Below, one piece after another: positions 9,897 through 18,700 of a stretch of 64,000 bases of DNA. Within the stretch, counting starts at the first letter, position 1. Each line of letters begins with the position of its first letter. The DNA is from Mayamaea pseudoterrestris (taxonomy: Eukaryota > Bacillariophyta > Bacillariophyceae > Sellaphorales > Sellaphoraceae), in contig BROI01000009.1 in NCBI GenBank assembly GCA_027923505.1, positions 1,024,188-1,088,187 on the forward strand. Direction: 5' to 3'. The notes under the pieces are model-generated. The model was given only the letters and a program-made list of their open reading frames with translations. It had not been told where the DNA came from and did no database searches. The position numbers and the translations under genes were made by a program.

Positions 9897-10808
9897 AAGA
9901 CATTCGTGACGCATGAAGTCGTTCTGCACGAAGAAGATCCAGCACAGAATCTAGTATTTGTACTCAGCCGAGGAAACTATTTGCCGGGACTCCATGATAC
10001 GATTTTAGGTATGAAAATTGGCGAGCAAATCAACGATGTTATGCTCGACGCTGGATGGGGCGAAGTGAATCCGAATTTGATCGCGACGACTTCGTTTGCA
10101 GACTCTGGAGTTAGCAAGGATCAAATTAAGGTAGGTTCGCAGTTGCAGCTTGCCAATGGCATGACTTGCGTCGTGACGGCCGTGACGGACAAGGATTTCA
10201 CCATTGACGCGAATCCGCCCATGGCCGGCGCCGTCTACAAGGCATCAATCAAGCTGCTTGGAGTTGAAGATGGACCAGACGTAAGCAAGTATTCCGAAAA
10301 ACCAAAGTCTACTGGTAGTCGCTATCAGGCATTCACTTGCGCGCTCGGCTGCTTTTGGGGAGGTGAGCTCTTTTTCATGCGTCAACCTGGTGTCGTGGGA
10401 ACGTCCGTCGGATACACGCAAGGAAGCATCAATGACCCGACCTATCAGCAAGTCTGCAGCGGATCAACTGGCCACACGGAGGCCCTTGTTGTTACTTATG
10501 ATCCTGACATTATTTCTTACGACAAGCTCTGTCACCTTGCCATGGATCGGCTCGGCGAAAATAAGTACTTGCTCAACCAGGTCGGCAACGACCGAGGCAC
10601 CCAATACCGACACGGAATATACTATCATACTCCAGAGCAAAAGGAAGTTGCGAAGGCTGTCGTTGCGTCTTTTGGCGAGGATTGCAAGACGGAATGTTTG
10701 CCGGCTGACGAGTTTTACTACGCAGAGGATTATCACCAACAGTACTTGCTCAAGGGCGGACAGAGCGCTCGGAAAAAAGACTCGACAGTCATTCGCTGCT
10801 ATGGTTAA
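9897..10808 (+). CDS. MSRA: FKBP/SlyD-like PPIase fused to peptide methionine sulfoxide reductase A
   Basis: The frame is open from a TGA at 9894-9896, has no ATG before the conserved part (a GTG lies at 9906), and starts in the middle of an FKBP domain, so at least one upstream exon is missing from this model; an AG at 9898-9899 fits as acceptor. The first about 120 residues are SlyD-like (FVLSRGNYLPGLHDTILGMKIGEQ, flap with TIDANPPMAGAVYKASI). Residues from about 140 are MsrA: catalytic Cys in GCFWGGE, GYTQGSINDPTY, GNDRGTQYRHGIYY, AEDYHQQYL, and a C-terminal IRCYG whose Cys is the likely resolving residue. MsrA reduces methionine-S-sulfoxide in proteins. Targeting is unknown because the N-terminus is not resolved. 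Confidence 0.85.
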   Translation, partial: KTFVTHEVVLHEEDPAQNLVFVLSRGNYLPGLHDTILGMKIGEQINDVMLDAGWGEVNPNLIATTSFADSGVSKDQIKVGSQLQLANGMTCVVTAVTDKDFTIDANPPMAGAVYKASIKLLGVEDGPDVSKYSEKPKSTGSRYQAFTCALGCFWGGELFFMRQPGVVGTSVGYTQGSINDPTYQQVCSGSTGHTEALVVTYDPDIISYDKLCHLAMDRLGENKYLLNQVGNDRGTQYRHGIYYHTPEQKEVAKAVVASFGEDCKTECLPADEFYYAEDYHQQYLLKGGQSARKKDSTVIRCYG

Positions 10809-11239
10809 AGTCTGTAATCTACTTTACTAGGCTTGCAGGGTATGTAAATTGAGCGTTAGCGCTGTGCTGTGATAGGACCTATTCAAGCGAGTTTTAAGCA
10901 TTGCCAGGTAGCTAGGCGTCTCACTGGTTTTAAGAAGACGTTTTGACCGTTGGGGCTTCCATTCCGAGCGCGCCAGAGGCGCTGCCGATCACCATGATGG
11001 CAGGCCTACCGATACATTTGCTGCCGTCTAAATTTTCAAGAAGAGGCTTCTACATCATAATTGGCTCCAAATTTTTGACGCAAATCTATCAGCTGAAGCA
11101 GAAGACGATAAGAGTTTCATGGGACAGATACTTGATAAAGCAGCCGACACCATCACAGTTTTGACGCGACGCGACGACACTACACACTACACTACACAGC
11201 AATTAACGCCATCATCCTAGCAGCCTGCACTGAATCGTC
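10809..11239. other. Intergenic, MSRA 3' flank to EXO1 5' flank
   Basis: No gene seen. Just before EXO1 there is a short simple run (CGACGCGACGACACTACACACTACACTACACAGC, split here as GACGCGACGCGACGAC then ACTACACACTACACTACAC) at about 11163-11200, probably 5' untranslated sequence. Confidence 0.5.
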
Positions 11240-13939
11240 ATGGGAATCCAGGGGCTTCTGCAGGGTCTCAAGTTTGTTACGACTCCAGGAAATATTACTG
11301 ACTATAAGGGACAAGCCGTCTGCGTCGATGGAAGCTCCTGGCTGCACAAATCGGTCTACAGCATTGCCGAACACTACGTCGAATGTATCGAACAAAAAGG
11401 CCTCGACCGACGCTGCATCAACGTTGCATCTTCCTATATCAAAGCTAGATGCGACGAGCTACTCAATTTTGCGCAGGTCCGTCGGATATACTTTGTCATG
11501 GACGGAAAGCGATGTCCTCTCAAAGCTGGAACGAATGCCGATCGAGACAATCGTCGCGAGGACAATTTAAAGGAGGCTCGTCGACTGAAGCAGCGTGGAG
11601 ACAATGACGGAGCCTATGAAAAGTACAAGGCTTGCATAAAAATTACCGACCGACTCACTAAGGAAGTTGCTGCAAGCTTGGCAAGGGCGTTTCCGGATGG
11701 TCGGGTCGAGTTGGTGCATTCGCCGTACGAGGCGGATCCGCAGCTTGTCAAGCTTTGCATCGATGGACACTGCAGCGCCATCATAACCGAAGACTCGGAT
11801 GTTCTCGTCTACTGCGCAGCTGCTCGTCAGATGACTCCCGTATTGTTCAAGCTTGATCGAAAGAATGGACAATGCCAAGTCGTTTCCATGGCTTGGCTGC
11901 TCTGCCCAAACAACAACCTCTCTCTTCGAGCGCAACCTACTGACCCAAACAAAAAGAAAAGGACCAACGGAATCGAAGCAACACTGGAAGCTTTTGCAGC
12001 GCGAGAAGCTCGTGAACCTGGACTCGGTGTTCGTCTCTTTGTGCAAGCCTGCATACTTTCCGGCTGCGACTATGCCGTAAATGAGCTCGAGGGCGTTGGC
12101 CTCGTAAATGCATTCAAAGCAATTCGCAGCGCCATTCATCGAAGCGATGATGACCGTTTTCGTCACGCCATGACTCTTTTGCCTTCAAAGGCATGTAAAA
12201 GCATTGACAAGATTGAGTACGAGGAGCTCTTGGCCAAGAGTGAAGCAGTATTTTATCATCATCCAGTCATGGAATCCACGGGACGAGTCGTCTATCTGGT
12301 AGATTCTGCTGAGCATGGATCTCATTTTCCGGTTTTGGAGCGCTTTGGCGGGGATATTTTATTCATTGGGGATGTACTGCCTTCAAACGAGTTGCTGCAG
12401 GATAGCACTAACCTGCCGCCAGTTTCTGAAATTGTAGTCAAGCACAAGTCAAAGAGCGGCCGCGAGACACGTCGCGCTGCCAAAGTTTCATACGATGAGG
12501 GCTTGCGACGCACCAAGGAGGTCGCTCCGATGCTGAATCCGTACCTTAACGCGAAGAAGCGAGGACAGGATGGCAGTCAAAAGCAAACTGATGCTGCCGC
12601 GCAACTTGCTGGAAAGCGCAACCCCTTCGCTTCGTTCGTGGTTAAAGGCAAGGAAAACGAGAAATGGGATAACGAGGTAGCGCGGCGTAGTAATCACAAG
12701 CTCAAGTTTGTTGAGTCGGCTGCTAAGGGAATCGGGGTCAAAGCGTTTCTAGACAAATTGCTCCCTCCTCCGCATCAAGAGCAAAAACCATTGCCTCGAG
12801 AAAGAGCTACAATTCATGAATCACAAAGTGAACGCTCCACCAGGCATCATCAACATGATTACGATCATGAACTGCCGAATAGCGACAAGTATTCGGAAGT
12901 GGGAACAAAGCGGCAACGTTTGTCTGAACCTGCTTGCCAACAGCTCCACGATTACGGGTCACGCCAGCAGCCCATAGATTTGGACAACATGCTCGAGCAA
13001 GATGCGCATTCCCACCAAGCAGGTTTGTATGAACAAATTAATGCGTTCGAAAAATCATCGTGTGACTCGGAATACATTTCGCAGGAGCCGGCTCATCCAT
13101 CATTCAGGCGATACAACGATGAGCGTCACGGCCAATCCTATCCTGCACACAAGGCTCCTTCTACTTTTTACGATCTATGCGGATCGGAGACTGTCACAGA
13201 TCAATCGTCGCGGACTATGAATCGTCCCTTAAGTCATGCCGATACAACACTCAGCTATCGCTCGTCCGTGCATTCGTCTGTCAGACGTGATGACCTTGAC
13301 GATGTTTCTGTGGTGCGACGCCAGGGCATACTGCCACTGCAGCCTAGCGAAGGATTGCTTGACCCTCATGCGCAACATACACAATCGTCGTCGAGCAACG
13401 TGCCGCCAATAAACGCCGCCGACAACCAAGATCCATTTGATGTCCAGGATCGCTCGTTTTCTTTAAGTCAAGACGTTCCGCTATTCAATCGTCACATCCA
13501 TGATATGGCGGGGACATGCCTTGCGGACACAAATGAGTGCCCTCGTCGGATAACAAACGAGTTTGCAAAGTCCCTGTATCCTCCTCCTCCTCTGGCCATG
13601 CCAGCAGCATCACCTCGAAAGCAGCGTCCCTCTTTCGCGTATGATGAGTGGTTGGAATCTCCTCAAACCAAGGACCAGATCATGAATGCACGAGAACTCC
13701 AAGCCGACGATATTCTCAGCTCGCCCGAATCATTCAGTATGCGTCCCAGCAATAGTACGAATCCTGACAGGCCTTTAATCATGGCGACGAATACGATCGG
13801 CCCAGCCAAGACTTTTCGAAATCGCTTTCAGAGCACGAATCCGCAAGGCGCAAGGAAAGGCTTGATTCCCGTCCGAGCCAAGCAACGCAATGGACCGCTG
13901 CAAGGGTCGCTGTCGAGGTATTTCTCTCGACGAAATTGA
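11240..13939 (+). CDS. EXO1: Exonuclease 1 with C-terminal PIP box
   Basis: An 899-residue 5'-3' exonuclease/flap nuclease of the XPG/FEN1 superfamily used in mismatch repair and resection. It starts MGIQGLLQGLK, the exact family start that must form the N-terminus. Active-site acids are visible: Asp30 (VCVDGSS), the VMDGKRCPLK block, SPYEADPQL, ITEDSDVL and LSGCDY, then the helix-two-turn-helix ELEGVGLVNAFKAI. After about residue 360 comes a long, poorly conserved, Ser/His-rich tail, typical of EXO1 rather than FEN1. The last residues hold QGSLSRYF (888-895), a good match to the PCNA-interacting QxxLxxYF motif. No intron needed. Function from family knowledge; PIP box is an inference from sequence. 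Confidence 0.93.
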   Translation: MGIQGLLQGLKFVTTPGNITDYKGQAVCVDGSSWLHKSVYSIAEHYVECIEQKGLDRRCINVASSYIKARCDELLNFAQVRRIYFVMDGKRCPLKAGTNADRDNRREDNLKEARRLKQRGDNDGAYEKYKACIKITDRLTKEVAASLARAFPDGRVELVHSPYEADPQLVKLCIDGHCSAIITEDSDVLVYCAAARQMTPVLFKLDRKNGQCQVVSMAWLLCPNNNLSLRAQPTDPNKKKRTNGIEATLEAFAAREAREPGLGVRLFVQACILSGCDYAVNELEGVGLVNAFKAIRSAIHRSDDDRFRHAMTLLPSKACKSIDKIEYEELLAKSEAVFYHHPVMESTGRVVYLVDSAEHGSHFPVLERFGGDILFIGDVLPSNELLQDSTNLPPVSEIVVKHKSKSGRETRRAAKVSYDEGLRRTKEVAPMLNPYLNAKKRGQDGSQKQTDAAAQLAGKRNPFASFVVKGKENEKWDNEVARRSNHKLKFVESAAKGIGVKAFLDKLLPPPHQEQKPLPRERATIHESQSERSTRHHQHDYDHELPNSDKYSEVGTKRQRLSEPACQQLHDYGSRQQPIDLDNMLEQDAHSHQAGLYEQINAFEKSSCDSEYISQEPAHPSFRRYNDERHGQSYPAHKAPSTFYDLCGSETVTDQSSRTMNRPLSHADTTLSYRSSVHSSVRRDDLDDVSVVRRQGILPLQPSEGLLDPHAQHTQSSSSNVPPINAADNQDPFDVQDRSFSLSQDVPLFNRHIHDMAGTCLADTNECPRRITNEFAKSLYPPPPLAMPAASPRKQRPSFAYDEWLESPQTKDQIMNARELQADDILSSPESFSMRPSNSTNPDRPLIMATNTIGPAKTFRNRFQSTNPQGARKGLIPVRAKQRNGPLQGSLSRYFSRRN

Positions 13940-14098
13940 TCTATTGTGCATACGAGTACAGAAGCGTCATTACATATAGCCATTCGTTAAAGTTAAAAAT
14001 CTACTGCTGTAGTTAAAAATTCTACCGTAGAGAAGCGATGTGCCAATGCACCAACTCGGCGAAGACCCCTAATAATCCGGTGCGTTCACGTCAATTAT

Positions 14099-15593
14099 TT
14101 ACATGGCCGACCGCCGGCGATTCATTCGTCGACGAGGCGGCCCATTGCGATGCGCCTCATCAATCTTCTTTTGATTCTCGAGAAACTCATGGGCCTCCTC
14201 TCCCGACAAAACCATCTGATCGACAACCGTGTTAAACGATTGGCAATTGTTGCACTGCACTCCTAAAAAGTGCCAGGCGCGATTCCTCTCCTGTTGCTCA
14301 CAGTCATTGCAGGTAATGTTCACTACGCGACAAAGCTCCGGCGGCACTGGCTGTAGCGCAACACCTGCCGCCATGGCACTCCAGGTTGGCAGCATTCTTT
14401 CCCGAGTTTCGGCCGTCTTTTTGCACACGGGGCATCGACTATCATGCGCCGCAAGTTGTCGAAAGCAGTCCCAGTGAATGGCGTGTCCACAGGGCATTTC
14501 GTGCGAGGCGCTCCGAGAACTAAAGAGATACTCCTGACAAACCGGGCAATTGCTTCGATATTTGCCAGCCTTACAGTTATGGTTATCATACAGAGTCTTG
14601 TCAATGCACATTCCGCACTCGTGGCAATGCTGAAAGTTGTGAGCGCCGCCAACCCGGCAGAATCCACAGTCGGCGCAATGATAAGGAGCTTCCTCGTCGG
14701 ACATCCAAAGGTTGCAGACATTGCAGTGATAAGCACCGAATGGAGTCCCGCAGCCGACGCATTGGTTGCTGTAGTTTAGTGACAAAGAGAACGACTTACG
14801 TGAGGAATGGCTGTAAAAGTGCATATATTCTCTACGAAACACAAGATACTTACGTCTTACTGGACTGTCTCGTAAAACATTCTCGACAAATGACTTCGCG
14901 AATGGCGAATCGGTCAATCTCATGGTGCGTATCCTCCTGTTGCTGCACTTGATGCATGGTTGTAAAGCTCGACGGCAGCGAGGCTGATCGATGAAAGCGA
15001 CGTCCTCCATTGTTGATTTTCGGCGGCAAGTTGGGACAGTCGTCGTGACATATGCGACAGCCAAAGGCCATGCCACAGCATGGACTGATAATAGTGCATT
15101 GGCGCTCGTAGTGCGAGCAGTAGGGCCGCGTTATCTCGGTGCGACGAGTTTGCTCGTTGCAAATGGTGAAGCCGTCGTCCGTCATGTGGTTGTCTCCGTC
15201 AAACTGCTCCAATCCGTCATCTTCGCCATATCCATAGACATTCGTTGGCGGTGACTCATCTCCGTATCCATATGGATTGCTTCCGTAGCTTCTCGTACTT
15301 TCGCCTCCGCTGACACTCGACTGTGCGCTCGTGACTCCACTTTGGTAGCTGTGTACACTCGCACCTCCGTTACTCAGCGACGCCCTTCGACCATCCATCA
15401 AGTGCTGAATGGATAAACGCTTCTCCATGGGTGTCAATTGAACATCGCTCATGATTGCCTTGATACTTGCGCGTCGCTCCCTTTGCTCCGTCTGTGACAT
15501 TGATCCTCGTCGCGAAATGGATCCTCTTCGCGTAGGAGGAGCCATCTCCTCGTAGCCCATGTCCATTTCTTCCAAGGCAGCGTCGTCCGGCAT
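14099..15593 (-). CDS. RCHY1: RCHY1/PIRH2-type CHY-CTCHY-RING E3 ubiquitin ligase
   Basis: Two exons on the minus strand: 15593-14854 and 14768-14099, joined over an 85-bp intron (14769-14853, donor GTAAGT, acceptor CTACAG), giving 469 residues. The start is the ATG at 15593 (MPDDAAL); an in-frame ATG at 15734 would add 47 residues that look untranslated. The N-terminal about 140 residues are low complexity with RRGSISRRGS phosphosite-like words. Then come the CHY zinc finger (YCSHYERQC, SPCCGMAFGCRICHDDC, HHEIDRF, VICREC), the CTCHY finger (CGFCRVGGAHNFQHCHECG, CIDKTLYDNHNC), a RING-H2 (CPVCQEYLF ... CGHAIHWDC ... CPVCKK) and a C-terminal zinc ribbon (CNDCEQ ... CNNCQSFN). It transfers ubiquitin to substrates. 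An insert of about 35 residues splits the CHY finger and holds RSASLP, a 14-3-3-like motif. Confidence 0.92.
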
Positions 15594-15796
15594 GATTGCT
15601 ATCAGGGTGCTGTACAAAGGAAAGTTATGTTGTTGAATTGTGTGAAGGTTCTTCCAATCTTCACTCCTATGGCCATAACTTGCCGAAACTCCGAGCGTGA
15701 TTGTCACGCAGTGCATAGAGTCATTCTCGGTCATTTTTTCAGTCGCCTTTTAAAACCCGCTTTACCCTGGGCAACGACATCCAGGCTGCCCTACCG

Positions 15797-18700
15797 GTTT
15801 CGCAGTCGCAGAACTAGGAGACTAGGTACTCGTAAAGATGAATGCATTACACATTCAACATCTGGAAGCAATGCCTGTCAACTGCCAGCTATCAATCGAT
15901 ACCTCTCCAGCTGTTGGAGTCGGTCATGGCAGCCAGCTACTGGGGACAAGCCTAGGGACTAGGAATTCTGGCAGTCCCTGTCTCAGAACACGGAGACTAG
16001 ATGGGCTGATAATGACTGCATTGCGCTTTCTATATCATGACACAACACCTGTCAACTGCCAGTTATCAATTGATATTACTCTGGCGTTTGCAGTGGGTCG
16101 TGGCAGCCAGCTACTGGGGACAAGCCTAGGGACAAGAAACTTGGGCAGTCCCTGTTGCAGAACTTGGAAACTAAATGGGCAATTGATGACTGCATTGCAC
16201 TTTCTATTTCATGAAACAATGTCTTTCAACTGCCAGCTATCAATTGATACCTCTGTGGCTGTGGGAGTGGATCATAGCAGCCTGCTACTGTGGACAAGCC
16301 TAGGTGCATGAAATTTGGGCAGGCCCTGTCGCAGAACTTGGAGAGTAGATGGGCCATCAATCACTGCATGGCACTTTCTACATCATGAAACAATGCCTAT
16401 CAACTGCCATCTATTGGTTTACATCTCTCTGGATGTTGGGGTGGGTCATGGCAGCCAGCTACTATGGGCCAGCCTGGGGGCACGAAATTTGGGCAGTCCC
16501 TGTCGCAGAACTTGGAGACTAGATGGGTAATTGATGACTGCATTGCACTTTCTACATCATGAAACAATACCAGCCAACCGCCAGCTACAGTATCAGTTTA
16601 CATCTCTCTGGCTGTGGGAATGGGTTTTGTCAGCCTACTATTGTGGACAAGCCAAGGGGCACAAAATTATGGCAGTCCCTGTCACAGAACTTGGCAATTA
16701 TATGGGCTATCAATGACTGCATTGCACTTTCTACATCATGAAACATTGCCTATCAGCTGCCAGCTATCAATTGATCCCTCTCTGGCGTTTGGAGTGGGTC
16801 ATGGCAGCCAGCTACTGGGGACAAGCGTAGGGACAAGAAATTTAAACAGTCCCTGTCGCAGAACTTGGAGACTAGATGAGTAATTGATGACTGCATTGCA
16901 CATACTATTTCATGAAACAATGCCTGTCAACTGCAGGTATCTATTGATACCTCTCTGGCTGTTGGAGTGGGTAATGGCAGCCAGCTACTGGGGACAAGCC
17001 TAGGGTCGCGAAATTCTGGCAGTCCCTGTCACAGAACATGGAGACTAGATGGGCCATTGATGACTGCACTGCACATTCAACATCTGGAAGCAATGCCTGT
17101 CAACTGCCATCTATGAGTTTACACCCCTCTGGCTGTGTGAGTGGGTTTTGTCAGCCTGCTACTGTGGACAAGCCAAGGGGCACAAAATTTTGGTAGACCC
17201 TGTCACAGAACTTGGAGCCTAGATCAGCTAGCAATGACTGCATTGCACTTTCTACATCATAAAACAATGCCTGCCAACTGCCAGCTATCAATTGATACCT
17301 CTCTGGCTGTGGGAGTGGGGTATGGCAGCCAGCTACCGGTACTGGGGATAAGCCAGGAACACAAATTCTGGCAGTCCCTGTCACAGAACTTGGAGAGTAG
17401 ATGGGCCATCAATCACTGCATTACACTTTCTACATCATGAAACAATTCCTATCAACTGCCATTTATTGGTTTACATCTCTCTGGATGTTGGAGTGGGTCA
17501 TAGCAGGCAACTACTATTAGCAAGCCTGGGGGCACGAAATTGGGGAAGTCCCTGTCGCAGAACTTGGAGACTGGATGGGCAATTGATGACTGCATTGCAC
17601 TTTCTACATCATGAAACAATGCCTGTCAACTGCCAGCTATCAACTGATACCTCTCTGGCTGTTAAAATGGGTTATGGCAGCCAGCTACTGTGGACAAGCC
17701 TGGGGGCACAAAATTTGGGCAGTCCCTGTCGCAGAACATGGAGACGAGATGGGTAATTGATGACTGCATTGCGCTTTCTATATCATGACACAACACCTGT
17801 CAACTGCCAGCTATCAATTGATATTACTCTGGCGTTTGCAGTGGGTCATGGCAGCCAGCTACGGGGACAAGCCTAGGGCCAAGAAATTTGGGCAATCCCT
17901 GTCGCAGAACTTGGAAACTGAATGGGCAATTTATGACTGCATTGCACTTTCTATTTCATGAAACAATGTCTATCAACTGCCAGCTATCAATTGTTACCTC
18001 TCTGGCTGTGGGAGTGGATCATGACAGCCTGCTACTGTGGACATGCCTAGGTGCACGAAATTTCGTAGAACATGGAGACTAGATGGGTAATTGATGACTG
18101 CATTGCGCTTTCTATATCATGACACAACACCTATCAACTGCCAGCTATCAATTGATATTACTCTGGCGTTTGCAGTGGGTCGTGGCAGCCAGCTACGGGG
18201 GACAAGCCTAGGGACAAGAAATTTGGGCAGTCCCTGTCACAGAACTTGGAGACTGGATGGGCAATTTATGACTGCATTGCACTTTCTACATCATGAAACA
18301 ATGCCTGTCAACTGCCAGCTATCAACTGATACCTCTCTGGCTGTTAAAATGGGTTATGGCAGCCAGCTACTGTGGACAAGCCTGGGGGCACAAAATTTGG
18401 GCAGTCCCTGTTGCAGAACATGGAGACGAGATGGGTAATTGATGACTGCATTGCGCTTTCTTTATCATGACACAACACCTGTCAACTGCCAGCTATCAAT
18501 TGATATTACTCTGGCGTTTGCAGTGGGTCATGGCAGCCAGCTACGGGGACAAGCCTAGGGCCAAGAAATTTGGGCAGTCCCTGTCGCAGAACTTGGAAAC
18601 TGAATGGGCAATTTATGACTGCATTGCACTTTCTATTTCATGAAACAATGTCTATCAACTGCCAGCTATCAATTGATACCTCTCTGGCTGTGGGAATGGA

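Noticed and set aside
15594-15734. Upstream ATG extension of the RCHY1-like protein
   Set aside because: The extra 47 residues look like translated 5' untranslated sequence; the ATG at 15593 begins an acidic start more like coding sequence, though this is not certain.
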